A stretch of DNA of 64,000 bases from Cristatella mucedo. Lineage: Eukaryota > Bryozoa > Phylactolaemata > Cristatellidae. A model generated the notes under the pieces. It was not told the origin of the DNA, searched no databases, and was given only the letters and a program-made list of their open reading frames with translations. How positions within the stretch are numbered: position 1 is the stretch's first letter; each line of letters opens with the position of its first letter. The stretch is from contig WPIO01000123.1 in the NCBI GenBank assembly GCA_009760855.2, positions 308,001 through 372,000 of the forward strand, given 5' to 3'. A program made the position numbers and the translations under genes. This document shows positions 12,901 to 27,900 of this stretch, piece by piece.

Positions 12901-15900
12901 ACTGCCGGTCAGCCTGGGCTAGCGTTTGTCGGCTGTGCGGCGATGTTGACAGCAGATGCCTGCAATTTTTGCCGCTGCCTCTCTTCTTTCATCGCTCAGT
13001 CTTGCCATCATCTGAGCTCGATTCCACCTGACCAGATTTGCACACTTGCAGGAAGGCCCACTTGCAGCAGAAACCCGCCCACTGTTGGCCAGTGGCTGCG
13101 GTGCTGCCAGCACACCACATTCTCAGTCGACGGTGAGCAGTGCACAGCCGACGCTGCTGCAGTCGGTGCTGAGCTCTGCGGACGGCGGAGGCTGCGGCAG
13201 TGCCCTCAGTCCCAGTATCGCCTGGCTGCTGTCGTGTGCCCTGCCGTCCAAGTACGTCGTGCCTCCGGCAGGCAGCCAACAACTGGGTGGTGGCAGTGGC
13301 ATCGGCAGGCCGGTCGCAATAACCGCCGATGCCTTCATGCCACACTTCTTGGCCAGCAAGCTGGTAAGCGGCAGTTGCGGCGCTGTCTGAGTAAGGCCGA
13401 GCAAGCTGGCTAGCCTTCGCATGGCTGCGAGCTCTCTTATCGCCGGGTTGATTTAAAGAGTGGATTGTGCAGCTGGTGCAGCAAGGGCTCTGCGTAGGCC
13501 GTTGTTCGTGCAGCCTTATTGTAGGTTGTATACGTCGACTTGTTTTATCGGATGCTGTGCAAGAGCGCCGGCCGTTGTTGGGCCACCGACCATTAATAGA
13601 AATGTAGTTTATTTGATCGTGTTGCTTTTGCAGCAACTGTAAAGAGATTACGAGTTCTCTGACGGCACTTTATTAAGTAATAATAATGCACTTGATAAAG
13701 CGCCCTCAGAGAACTTAATCTCTTTCTTGACGCTTTACATTTGCTGCAAAGGGACATGCAATTGAATAGTAAGTAAAATCATGCTTGAAAAACAAACTGA
13801 ACAACATGGTTAGGGGTGACATGCACAGGGTCAGCATGCAAATGTGGTTAGTGGCAGCATGCTCAGTGTCAGCACACATAACCACATCAAGGACGAATCG
13901 CAGGGACCCACTAAATGCTGTCCTAAATAGGTGTGTTTTTAGGTTCCTTTTAAATGTGGTCAGGTCAGGGGATGTTCTGACGCAGGTCGGGAGGGAGTTC
14001 CAGGCTTTGGGAGCATACGAACTAAATGCACGGTCACCAAAGGATTTGAGGTTTGTACGAGGTATTTCTAGACTGTTGGATTCCGAAAAGCAGGTGGTAC
14101 GATGCTTGGCCTGATGGGGTAGTATATCTGAGAGATAGGCAGGAGCCAAAGAATGAATTGACCTAAAAGAGAGCGACAAAACCTTGAAGTCAATCCGTTG
14201 CCTCCCTGGTAGCCAGTGCAGGTCGGCGAGAAGTGGAGTAATGTGGCAACTGCGACGCTCACGACAGACAAGCCTAGCTGCAGAGTTTTGCACCAGCTGC
14301 AATCGCCTGATCGCACATGCTGGTAGGCCAGTAAGCAGTGAGTTGCAGAAGTCGAGACGGGATGTCACGAATGCATGGACCAACTTGGACGTGGTATCCT
14401 TATCTAAACAAGCCCGAATTTTAGCAATGTTATGAAGCTAAAAATAGGCAGATTTGACTGTGGAGCTGATATGGTCGTCTAACGAGAGGTTGCTTTGGAA
14501 TATGACACATAGATTTCGAGCTGATGCAACAGGAGATATGCTGGCAGAGCCAATTTTGAGCTTCAGCCTTTCCAATCTCTGAATCACACTGGGTTTGCCC
14601 ATAACTAGTAAGTTAGTTTTATCATCGTTTAGTTTTAGAAAATTGTCTGCCATCCATGTGCGGATGTCATCAATACATGCAGCAAGTGAGTTGAGAGAAT
14701 TTGAGGTGCTCGAAGGCTGGGAGGGATCAAAGCAAAGGTACAACTGAGTGTCATCCGCATAGATGTTAAAGCCTAGATTGTGCTTGGCAATCACATCAGC
14801 AAGAGGGAGAGTATAAACCGTGAAAAGGACCGGACCTAGCACTGAGCCCTGAGGTACTCCATATTTTAGAGGTACTTCAGATGATCTTTGTCCATTCACG
14901 TCAATACTCTAGAGTCTCCCACTGAGATAGGACCTGAACCACTGCAGAGCAGTGCCAGTGATGCCCAGGCGAGAAGAGAGGCGCTCTAGAAGAACTTTGT
15001 GATCGATGGTATCAAAAGCTGTCGAAAGATCGAGCAAAACAAGCAGAGACACTCTACCCATGTCTGCATTCCTAAGTAGGTCGTTGTATGCCCTCAGCAA
15101 TGCTGACTCTGTGGAGTGATTAGCTCTAAAGCCAGACTGGAACTTACTAGCAGGGTGTGAGGTTTCGATATATGAGTTTAGCTGGTCTGCCACGACCCGT
15201 TCCAGTGTCTTTGATAGGAATGGTAGAAGGGAGACTAGGCGGTAGTTGCTCTAGTTCTCTTGGTCTAGTGTCACTTTCTTGAGAAGTGGCCTGACTACAG
15301 CTTTTTTGAATGGTGCTGGAACATGACCTGAGGCTAATGACATTAATGATGTTAGTTATGCATGGCAGCAGCAGATCAATGCAACGTAGGAGCAGGACAG
15401 TGGGAATAGGGCCCAGAGGACTTGTTGAGTGTATGTACCAACTTGACAAGTGTATTATTATTATTGTTATGCTACAGGGCTTGAGCCCATGATCGTCAAA
15501 GGGGATCTCGTTAACCCCTGGGCCAGGCCTGGTGGCAGTGGCCAGGATGTGCATGGTGGCACGTTCCGTCTTGGTCAGCTCGACTAGGGACCACTATAGT
15601 AATAATAATAATATGTTTGTATAATACCCTCAGGGAACTGAATTTCCTTGTAGGCAAAGAAATCATGACAAAATTATGAGTGATAACTCCTGCTACGTCA
15701 TCAAGCATACCACTTTTAGATATACAGTTCATTTGTATAGCACCCTAAGAGAAGTAAATCTCTCTTCAAGTGCTTCACATATGCTAAGGAGCTCGAGTCC
15801 ACGACCTCGGCCAGACCTTGGTCGGGGTGAGCACCTTTATTACTAGGCCAAACCAGCTAATAGATGTGACATGCACAGGGTCAACATGTTGACATGGTTA

Positions 15901-18900
15901 ATAGCAGCAGGCAAAGTGTCACACACACACAAGCACACAGAGGATGGAGCACATGGACCCACTAAATGCTGCAATAAACAGGTGTGTTTTAAGCTTCATT
16001 TTAAATGACATCAGGGGATGTCGTGACGTCAGTAGGGAGTTCGAGTTAACCTCTCAGTTATCGATTGCCAACTTAGTAAACACGACAAGCACACGATGAG
16101 CCCTCGTGAATCTTAAGGGACCGTCAGCGATGTGCTCTGCCTTTGTCACATGCTGCTTGTGTTAAATGGCCTAGTCTTTTTAGTCGCCTCATGCAATTCT
16201 GGTTAGGTCATTATTTTGTGGTTTTGGAGGTCATTTATCAACTCCTACAGCCTGACAGCCATTTTCAGTCTTTATTCTTTTGCTATGCAACACTGCTACT
16301 CTTGTAGTCATCCTACACAGTGCTGCAGTAGTGCCTTAGCTTTCGGTTCGGTCACATTTTATTCACTTGGCGTTGGCATCATGAAAATGTGTTAACCTGT
16401 TCGAACCAACCAAGTAATTACGTTGCCAATGATATTTCTTTCCGCTTCAGTCTGTTTCTCACCACCAATCTTATTTCTCTATTGTCATCTTTCTAATGTC
16501 TCAATCTCTCGTCCCATCTCTCAGTTCTTCCCCTCAATCAAATTCCCTCCTTAGTACATCCATCTAGCACATACATCTAACCCTATGACCAGTTTTCCTT
16601 ATGATGAGGCCGGAAATCTGCCTTTTTTTAGTACAAGCAGAATCCTTCCTGCTTTCAACCAGGCACAGACTCGTGGTAGTTGCTATTATCACTCGTGTTG
16701 GATTTTGCAAGTGAAGCACGTATCCATAGGGCTATGTGGACGTTAGTTCATAAAAAGATTGTATGGACCGATCTAAATACATGAGTGTAGGGGGCAATCC
16801 CAGGTAGGGAAGTTAGTCTTTTTATTGTGAGAGCTCTTGTCAGCTATGTCATCGGCAACTTATCTCCTTAGCGATTTATGATGTTACTTTATTGTGGTAT
16901 TTATGCTGACACATTAAGGTGTTTTTGCTAGTTTCTTATTGTAAGCCTGTGCTACCGAATGAGTCTTCGTCCGTGGTACCGCCGCCAAGGCCCCACACTG
17001 TTGTGTAGACAAGTTTTAGATAGTGTCACCAAGCAGGCTGTTACGTTGGGGTTATAGGGTAGACAGCAGGGTCGGGCATTGCTAACATTTAGAAGCCAGT
17101 GACCAGCTGGCAGTCAGCTCTTGCAGGCTGCCTGTCGTATCATGTCGTTCAGGCTTGTTGTGGGCTGAATGTAGTGCACGTGATGAGCAGCTGGGTTTGC
17201 TCGGCTGGTGCAGTCCCATGTTGTAGCTGTCTCATAAAAGCAAGCAGATAATAATCTTAATACGGTACATTTGTATAGCAGCCTCATAGAACTAAATAAA
17301 TCTCTTTCTAGGCAGGCACCACTGCCTCGAGGCATGCTATGTAGACACATTCCGAATGTGCTGGGCACACCGTCGGTAAAGTTTCAACTTGCGTCCGGCG
17401 TGCCATCTAACTGGTTGTCGTTTTTGGTGCGGGGCAGCGACCGTGGTGGTGGCTCGACCATGCAGCTGCCCTTAGCTGCTGCTTCCATGCTTGGCTTTGA
17501 GCTGACTGCAGCGGTATTGCATCAGTGGCCTCTCGGCTGTGCTGCTAAGAGCTGCCCACCGCGTGCGCTGCCCTGCAGCACCTTACACTGCACATGCCGC
17601 CACCGCTGCTTCCTTGGTGCTCGTGCTTATCCAGCAACTGGTATTGCTAATGCTTTTGGCAGCTTGAAAACCCTAGACGGTTCTGTTCCCCAGCTGTCAC
17701 TCGAACCTCCTGGCACCTGCTGCTGACACTTAAAAGTGAGTGATTGTGTCGACCGGTAGGCTAATTCCTTTGTAGCACCAGATCGTCGAGCACAATGCCT
17801 GGTCTTTGCTGTACAACAGCGACCAGCACGGCCTGAGCACAAACAGGTATGTCTGCTCTTGTACCTAGTGAAAGATAAATAGGTAGAGATGTATGGTTAT
17901 AGATAGAGAACTCGAAATCTTGTCTTGCTTGTTTGTTGTTGTGACTCTTTGCAACTACCTCATCACTTCAATTCGCATTGTCTTCTACCGGCAAGCAGTC
18001 CCCTTGTTCACATTTATGTCTCTTCATTCTTTTGCTCCTGCTTCCCTATCATAAATGGTCGGGCTTCTCGTATTCCCATCTGCCCTCTTGACTCTCTACG
18101 CTTAGCTGTGCCATTCACCAACCTCATATCCTTTAATAGCCTTGAGTTTGTATTAGTCTCAAAGCCATCCTCAACTGCTCTCCTGACTCAGCTAGGAGTT
18201 ACATTGTACATATAGCCATCGCGACTTGGCTACATTTAAAAGGAACTTTAAATCCAGTCGTTACAGCATTCACTTATTATATTTATTTCCTCTTTATCTG
18301 CTTAGCGTGCAATAGCTATGCATCAAATTACTAATCAGTGACTCTTTCCTTTTCAGCATTAATAAAGTGTCTAGAAATCGAGCTGGTATCCCTGGTAGCT
18401 TCACAAAAAAATGTTATGTATCAGTAAGTTATTATTCTAGTTGGGCCTGTATAGAGAAATTTGATCAATATGAATGAAGTGTGCTACCTCAGGCTGTTTT
18501 GCTTCATAGCGTTGCTATCTTGTATTCACCATTTCAAGCTAGATGAAGGAAGTTGCAGTTCGTCTGCCACTATAAGAATGAGAACCGATTAATCAGCCGA
18601 TGTTACTTTTTCCTCACATGATGCCAGAGCTTATAGATTGATCGTGAGACAGGAGTTGAGAAATAAGGTCCTATGCATAGATCCATAATAATAATAATCA
18701 TACACTTGATAAATCGCCCCCAGAAAACTCAATCTCTTTCTAGGCACTTTTCATTTGCTGCAAAGGAAATTCAGGCCTTACTTGGGCAAGACTTTTGCTT
18801 GACTTATGCTTGTGCTGTTTTGGGTTAATTTTTCAGCGGTCGTTTGCAGTTTTTGAATGATTAATGTGTTTGCATTTCGCCGAGTGACGTCGCTAGCATC

Positions 18901-21900
18901 TTTCTACACGTACTACTATCTCTTACAGATTTGAAACATATGCATTTTCATACAAGGGACCATCTATCACGCTCATTACGTTCGAGTCTCACATCTATGT
19001 CGTCGGAAATGATGACGAATGGAGGTAAGATGATGTTGTGACTCTATGCTTAGACAAACATATCATCAGTTATAGTTACAAAATTTTGTTTTTTGAGATT
19101 CCACGAGCTCTTAAATTTAAATACGATAGTTTGAGTTCTTCAGTATCGTCGAAGTGATTAGCGCAATAGGTGAAAGTGTTGATAGGTCGACTCTGTTGCC
19201 TTACTCTTTAAAAATGCATGCTTCAAGCAACTTAACTGCCAAGGAGTGATGTCCCTAGCAACAGAGACGATGAACTGCACCCTATGGAGACATAAGATGA
19301 TGAACTGCACCCTATAGAGACATAGTCGTGGTGCAAGGCTAGCATTCAAGTAATCAGTCGCTTCAGGTGCTTCCTGTGGTTTCATAAAATGAGCCGGGTA
19401 TTGGTAGCATAGAAAAGATGGCCAATCCCGTGGGTCCAGATCACTTTTTCGAGAGGGTCCATGTAAATCGAGAACAGCAAAAGACCGACACCAGTCCCTA
19501 TTAGAACTTACCTTCTGATAAGTCTGCTGTTTAAGACATGACCTCCGGAGGCTATGGCTTGAGCACGATTCGTGCAAGTACAATTTGAACCACGCCAGAG
19601 CCTTGTCTGCTACACAGATTCTTCTAAATCGTTCAAGCAGAATTTTGTGATCAATAGTGTCAAATCAAAAGATTACCATCATTCTGTGGCTCGAGGTTTC
19701 GTTGGTCAAGCAGCGAAGAGCTGTTAAGTAGATTAGTGTGAGTTGAATCATAATTAAAATTTGTTCTGGCTTTTTATGTTTGTCAGTGTATTCTTCAAGC
19801 TGCTTAGAGACAATCTTATTGAGAATATTCGTCGAACAAGGCAGATGGGAGCTTGTTCGATGGATTGTTGAGACCTCTAAATCCAATTCAGACCTTTCTG
19901 TAGATGGCTTAGCGATGGCCGATTTGTAAGATTTTGGAAACAACCCTTTTATCCATTAAAGCATTAAAACCGAGTTATGGCTGCACTCTGTTTCTCAGAA
20001 CTAATGAGACCGAAACGGAGTTAGGGTGTTCAGGTGCAGAGCTCATTTACTGGACTTAAGCTGAGTTCAAGCCAGCACTACTAGGCCCTATTCCCACCGT
20101 CCTGCTTTTACGAGCGTGGATCTGGTTTTGCCATATATAAGCAACATCATAAATATGTCATTAGTTTCAGGCCATGCCCTAACACAAAAAGGCTGTAGTG
20201 AGGCCACTACTCAAGAAAGCAACACGAGACTAAGAGAACTTGAGCAACTTCTGCCCAGTCTGCCTTCTACTATTCTTACCAAAGATATTGGAACAAGTGG
20301 TGGCAGACCAGCTGAACTCAAATATTGAAACTTCAAACCTTACTAGGAAGTCCCGGTCTTTTAGAGCTAATCAGTCATCCGACTCAGCATTGGTTCTGGT
20401 GTATGACGAGCTTTTTAAGAATGTTGGCTCAGGTAGAGTCTTAACTTGTTTTCCTCGATCTTTTGGCAGCTTTTCATACTATCGATCAACAAATCCTTCT
20501 CGAGCACCTCACTTCTTGCCAGGGCATCGCTGGTACTGCACTTGCTTAGAAAGGGACACTACATCCAACTGTGATCCATGCATTGTGACATCTGTCTCAA
20601 CTTCTGTAGCTCACTGTTGGCTGGTCTATCGGCCTGTGCAATCAGGCACCTACAGTTGTGCATAACTCTATAGCACGGCTTGTCTTTTGTGAGGGTTGCA
20701 GTTGCCACCTCATGCCACTTCTAGCCGACATGCAATGGCTCCCAGTCAGGCAGCATATAGACGTGAAGGTGTTGTCACTCAGCTATATGTTCCTTCATTC
20801 TCTTGCCCCAGCGTATTTATCCGAACTACTCCCCCACCAAGCTTTGCATTGTACAACCTGCTTCGACGAATTAAATCTTATAGCTGTTCCTCATACAAAC
20901 ATGAACCTCATATCCATTGAAGATCATGCATGTCTTTAGTTGCTATGCTTTCACAGCCTGGAACTCAGCTCCGAGGGATGAATGCAGTAGTTTAGAATCA
21001 GGGGTTAGTGGAACAGTGAATAAGATTGATCCGAGATGGCTAGCTAGCTGCCTTAAAGCAAAACAAAAGCTAGTCCTTGCTCACCCCTAGCGAAATCTTT
21101 TTAAAAGAAATATTTCACGATTGGGGATGTCGTCGTGTGCCAAGCTGGACATCCATAGGCTGTTTCTTTTTCTGCCATCTCTCTCTGGTTTTGAGTCTAT
21201 ATTACCTTGTACTGTCATATGCAAAGATTCGTAGTCATAACAATGTCTGCAAGTAGTTAATTCGTGATGACACTAGGTAAGGCGGTTCCTTTCACGACCT
21301 CGGTCCCAAGGTCGTGGGTTCGATTCTTGCGGTGGGCCATCCTTTATAGTCACTGCAAGCGGTGGTGATAGCCGTAAAGGCTTTTATGTCACCATACACA
21401 AGGTCAGCTAGGATTCTTTTAGTTTTTCAGGATTTAATCAGCTAGGACTTTTTGAATTTTTTTTATTTGTTAACTTATGTATGTACATTTGTCCTGGTAT
21501 CTCTTTGTACTATATTCCAGAAATTTAGCTTGTCTGTCGAAAAACAACCATATTCAAACTCGTGTGATTCTCTTTTTTTTATGTTTTATGCGATGGAAAC
21601 ATACACGAGCAATTTTTTGTCAGTCCACGTCGGATGAGATTAGATTGCAGGCTTGTTGCTTGCTTTGGCACAATGATAATGTATGTGGAACTTCTGAAAC
21701 AAGTGCATGAACAACTTTTAGCGCATGTCCTTTCATGTTCGATTTTTTCAGATCGACCTTTCTGAAGCGCTGCCTTGCTTGAGGAATCAAGCTAGGCTTT
21801 AGCATTGTCAGATACCATTCATGTTATTGAACGTCTGAAAAATGTAATATTGACGATTTGTTATAAGACGTGCTTTCTCTCCATGCTACTTTTTGATTTC

Positions 21901-24900
21901 CTTTCGTGCTTCCTTCCTTTCGATCCTTTGCAGCAAATGTAAGTGCCTAGAAAGAGATGAGTTCTCTGCGGGTGCTTTATCAAATGTAATTATTATTATT
22001 AGTAATAATAATAATAATAAACTTGATAAAGCGCCCTCAGAGAACTCAATCTCTTTCTAGGCGCTTTACATTTGCTCCAGTTGTTGTAGTAGTAGTAGTA
22101 GCAGCAGCAGCAGCAGCAGTAGTAGTAATAATATCGCATTTGTGTGTTGCTCAGCTGCCCCGTCTGGCAACGTCTCAGCTGCCCCATCTGGCAACGTCTC
22201 AGCTGCCCCATCTGGCAACGTCTCAGCTGCCACTGCTGCATTTTGTCAATCGTGCTCATGCAACTGCTGTTTAATGTGAGTCAACTTGCCAACTGGGATT
22301 TAATCTATCAATTGGTAATGACGGCTACCTGTCACGTGCTACTTATGGCTACTTGTCATGTGCTACTTATGGCTACCTGTCACGTGCTACTTATGGCTTG
22401 ATGTTGTTGCCAGGCGACATGCTGCTGGTGGCAGCTTCTTCCTAGCAGTTGGTTGCTGCTAGGAGAGCAGGCTTCTGTCCCGTGCAGGCCATCTCCCAAG
22501 TTGCAAATTTGTTTATGTGTTTGCTGATGCAGAGAAAGCCTGCAGAGATGGGGTGGCGATGAATGCATCCTTCTGGAGATTCTGCCACGATTCGGTGTCG
22601 TGCAAGGTCAGTCGTGAAGCTTCACAGCATTGCTGATGTGCTCGGCTGGCGTATTTTGTGTACGGGCCACCTGCCGAAAACTATTGTGTGCCGATCGCAA
22701 GTCACCCAGGCGTTGAATGCACCCATAGAAAACTTCTCTGCAAAACGCCCACTTTGTCGTCTCTTTGGCTTTGCCGACTTGCTTGTGGAGAAGATATATG
22801 CACTCTATGAGCGCTCACACAAACAAGCATACACTCAGGACCATTGGTATATATTTATATTATATATTGTTATATATATTATATATTATTTTTATATTAT
22901 ACACCCCAGGGTTGTCCCAATTCGGATGCTTCTACGGTTTCATCTCAGGAATGACTTCACCGTGTGACAGCCTATAGGCATGGCGTATGCCTATAGAAAA
23001 AACAAAATCAATTTCTGCTTAAAACCGCCAATTTAAAAATCTTAGTGTCTATTTTGAATAATGCAGTGATGATCACCATGGTGCATTTTTCAGTGCCGGA
23101 GAGTTCGAAGATGCTTGCCACTGTCTCTGTTTGTTTTTATCCTGCCCTTTCCGCTAAATCAGGCTGAAACTGTTTTGGCTGGAGCATGCCACAGGTTAAA
23201 GATCATTGCATCTTCATTAGCGGTAATCTGCTAGTCTTTCACAAACAGAACTGGAGCAATATAGGAAGACGGCCCGCTTGCCTGAAATGAGCGATGGACG
23301 AGTCTTGTATGTAATAAGGCTAACTATATTAGGAAGGACTCCTTTGCCTACATCCACGGCCTATGCGGCCAGAACAAGGCATCAAGCCACCGCGAGGGCA
23401 GACTGCTGAAGATGGCTGCGCTAAGCGATAGGAAAGCCTGGTTTGCCGAGCTAGTGCAGTCACAGGAACCACACATTAACAGGCAAAGTATGCTACCTCG
23501 ACTTGCAGAGGAGAACATTTTTTCGGATCTGTGATGCAGCAAACCAGTGGGTCTTCGGCGTGTTTGCTACTTTTCGAATGGATGTATCAACAGACCTCCA
23601 ATTGCCACGCGACTTGGAAGCTGAGCTTGCGGTGTCTGCGGTGCCTGGCGAGATGTCGAATTCCTATCGAATTCCTGCATGCACTTGTGGCTGTCTATCT
23701 GACTGCTGTTGGGCTGCAAATCGTGGTCATCGATGTAAGTGCGGTTATTGGGTTGCCAGTATTTGCCCACGAGTTGTATTTAGGGACTCGTGCATTTGTG
23801 ACTGAAGCATGTCTCCTGGCACGTAACAGGGGCTCGTGACAGAGACTGCCGCTTCCTGTGTGTGTGAGGCTAGCCCTTAGCTTAGTAGGCTGACAGACTT
23901 TTTTGCCGTTGCAGCTGGCTCCGACCTTCTGTACTTGAATCACCACAATCGTGGAGCATGCAAGGGCATTCAGATAGGTAAGGACGCTCGGCACGTCGTT
24001 CTGCAGATCGATGACATGGCAACCGTGAAATACTACGGCACGGACCTTGCGCTGGAGCACTTGGAGGTACGACCGGTGATCCCTTGACAGCCCTCTTGCT
24101 GGGCACCCCGAGAATTGAGTTTGCAATGACCTGGCTCTTTGCCCAGGGGTTAGGTCCTTCACGATCCAGGTCGTCCGCTCGAGTCCTGCAGTAGGCAATT
24201 CTTTATTGTGCTGTGCAAGCTATACAGAGGAGGTTGTTAATTCAGCTTTCATTTTTCCTTTGTGCCAAAACTTGCTTCTTGGTCGGTGCTCACTACCATG
24301 TGAATTGAGTATCTCCAATTATGTCTACAAATGTAAAAGGAAGCTCTGGGGGCCGAGGTTTGCGCTAGTCGGAACCTGCTTCATTGTGTCATTAGCAACA
24401 GCTGTCCCATTTCCTTGCTGATCGTACCGGCTGCTTGTGTGAGATTGGCACGGCGGTTGCTGTTGCTCTGAGCATCGAGTTTTTTTTGAGGTTTGCCACT
24501 GCTGCCTGTTCCCACGAGTCGAGTCGTCGTGAAAGAGAACCTGCTCCTTCTGAGAGCCTTTGATTCACTGTAGGGCTAACAGTGGTGCACCCAATGTACT
24601 GCCCTGAGCTATTCGTGGCTTCTGGGGTGTGCTGCAATAGCACTGTTATTAACTGATGGAGAAGGGCTCGGGTGTTCGTTGGCTGTGTTCCGATCTCGGT
24701 GCTTCCTTCCCTTGTTAATGTAATCACCTATTCACGTGTCCCGACAGTACCGTTTGTAAATGGCTAAGCTCCTATGCCAGTCGGTGCCGATCAGGCAACC
24801 GGATTTCTAGCCGCCTGCATCTGAGAGCAAGAAGTGGGATAGCATGACTTCCGATTGAAACCCTCGACACCCTCGTCATTTGCTGGAAGCTGCCGCCAAC

Positions 24901-27900
24901 TTGCTAGTCAATCGAAATAATGAACCCCCTGTCAGGCAAGATTGTAGTGGGGGCGAAGGGACTGTCAGGCCAGCTGCCTTCTTAAGCCGGATAGAAGCTG
25001 TGGGCCCCCCCCCCCACTGTTAGATTTAGTTGATTCGTGCCTAGTTCTGATTTCCAGCCCACCTCCCAAGAAAGATTTGCTCCCTAAGGAATTTTCGGCT
25101 TCACATTTTTTATCACTGCTTATATGCCAGTGAGCAGTTGACCTAAATTTTCATTTGCCTTGTGATGACTGAGCTCACAGCTCATTTGCTCGTTGAGCTG
25201 CCATTTTTTGAGTGGCTGGCCTAAATTGATTACCTGTATGTTTTGCCCCAGTCTTGGATCGCCACTCGTGCGGTTTTACACGGGTGGCAAGCACGATCAA
25301 GCATGCTTCCTTGTTCCTTGCCGAAAGCAACGCTACTATCGAACAATGTGTTTTAGCTACAGTCAAATTGCCAAGTTTAGCTGATGCATTCACCAGCTTA
25401 CCTTGTTCCGACTAGGATGTTCCCTGTGTACACAATGTATTGCTACTGCCACAGGTCTGGGGATGCGCTGGCGCTGAAGCAACGGAACAGCAGACGCGCC
25501 AACGGCAGTGGGAGAACAAAGAGGCCGAGAAGCTGAGCAATCGTAAGGTAAACGTCACTGCATCTCTCAAGTCTCAGCCAGAGATGCATCTGTTCAGATG
25601 CGTCTGTTCAGCTCGGTGTTCTCTTAGCCTCGGCGAACTTTTCTTTTTTGTTCCCGTCAGCTTTGCTTGCTTACGTGAGCCTGATTCGTTGCATTTGACT
25701 AGAGGTTTTAGCAACTGTTAGCTCTTAGTGTCTCTTATGCTTTAGCGTTCTCTCTTTCATGAGCATGATACTTATTTGCATGCTTGTTTATGCTCGATGC
25801 CTTTCATACCCTTTGTTATTGCTTCTTTTGCAGAAATTATGGAGCACTTGTATAGAGGTTTAGTTCTTGCAAGACATTGTACAAACGTCCTTTTTATATA
25901 ATTACTATTATTATTGCCACTCAACCGTATTGCCACTTGCCTGTACAACACGGTCACAATAATAATAATACATTTGTATATCACCCTTAGAGAACTTAAT
26001 CTCTTTCTAATCAGTGTACATGTGTTTTATCAAGCATGATACCGCTCACCATTCGATCGTGTTTCCTTTGCAGCAAATGTAGGTGCTTAGAATGAGGTTG
26101 AGTTCTCTGATGGCACTTTATCAAGTGTATTATTATTATTATTACATATGCTGTAAAGGAAGCATGATCGAAGGTTTAGGTATGTATGTGCACGTGCTTG
26201 CCCTAGTGTGAGTGCTTGTGTGTGTTATTTTCATGTGTGCTTTAATGTAAGCACAGATTTTTTGTGAAGGGCTTATGGATGGGGGTTGACCTGTTTTCTA
26301 AGCTGACAAAAAGCAAGAATGGCACTTGCATTGGTGCATGATGAGGGTGCCACGAAAAAGATCAACTGACCAGATGAGTCAGGTAGCCATAGCAGTATTT
26401 TTTCGGAAGCCAGTCACCGTATACTTAAAACTCGTGATATATGTTAAGCCGTGATGACACACTAGGTAAGGCTGTTGCTTTTTAAGACCTTGGTCCCGAG
26501 GTCGAATCCTGTCGTAGGCGATTCGCTATCGCCCCTGCAAGCAGTGGTGATAGCCACAAAGGCTCTTCTGTCGCTTTACAAAAGAGGCTGTTAAATCAGC
26601 TAGTATTTTTATGTGCACCACTTGCCCAAAAATAAAGCACCCGACAAGCCTCATTGTAAATCTAAAAAATGCTACTCTGAAATATTCTGTTCATTTTTAT
26701 ATATTTTCTTTGTAAATGCATGTTCATTCTAGGATGGTGTTTTTCATCTGCTTAAGTGGGATCCGAAAGATTCGGCGTAACACATTTGTTCAGTTCTTAC
26801 CGCATTTACGTAAATTTGAATGGTATCATTATCCTGGTCACAAAAGCTTACGATTAAATGCCTGTTATTTAAAAACTCGGGCCTGCTTAGACAGGCATAC
26901 CACATCCAAGTTAGTCGATGCATTTGTGACCTCGTGTATAAACTTCAGTAGCTCCCTACTTGCAGGTCTTCTGGCCTATGCAACAAGGTGCTTGCACTTG
27001 ATGCAAAACTGCAGCCAGGCTTGTTTGTCGTGAAAGTTGAAGGCTTGCACTGGCTCCCCATCAAGCATTTACCTCAAGTTTTTACTAACTTTTAAGTCCT
27101 TTAATTCTCTGGCTCCAGCAAGCCTCTCAGAACTACTATTCCATCTGGCTTGGCATGGCAGCACCCACACTTGTATCTTCATTCAGCTGTGCCTCGAACC
27201 AACCTCAAATCCTGTAGAGGCGGTGCCTATTGTTCGTATTCTCCCAAAGCATGGCATTAACTCTCAACTAACACGATGACATTTCCTGACTTTGACATTA
27301 AAAAAAGCTAAAATCGCATTTTATCCTCGCAGCATTTGCCACGTTTCTGTGAATTGTCCGTTATGGGCTTGTGTGTGCTGACACTACGTGTAATCACTAT
27401 AAATATTGACATATTTCTTGTACGACATATGTAAAGTGCCTAAATGCAGTTCATTTCAGGTTAAGAACACAGGAAAGAAAAATATATGTTGACTGTGGTG
27501 AAGGGAAGCCCACCGGAGCAGATATGTCTTCAGCTGAAACTTATAAATAATAGTAATACATTTGTATAACACCCACAGAGAACCCACTCTCTTTCTAGAT
27601 ACTTAGGCAGATGCTGTAAAGAAAGTATGAGAAATGATTAATGTTAACATGCCCAATGTCGACAACCATGCATTGTTAGATGTCACATACAAAGGGTCAA
27701 CATGTAAATGTGGTTAATGGAAGCATGTACAGTGTCAGCACGAATAAGCACATAAAGGACTGAGCACAAGGACCCACAAAGTGCTTAAAAAGCAGGTTCG
27801 TTTTGGCTTCTTTTTTAAAGCCATAATGGGGGTGTCGTGACGTCAGTCACGAGTGAGTTCCAGGCTGTAGAAGCAGACCAACTAAAAGCACGATCTCCAT

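Noticed and set aside
12989-13636. 215-codon minus-strand ORF
   Set aside because: Antisense shadow of MEAK7 exon 6, whose low-complexity GC-rich sequence keeps the opposite strand open.
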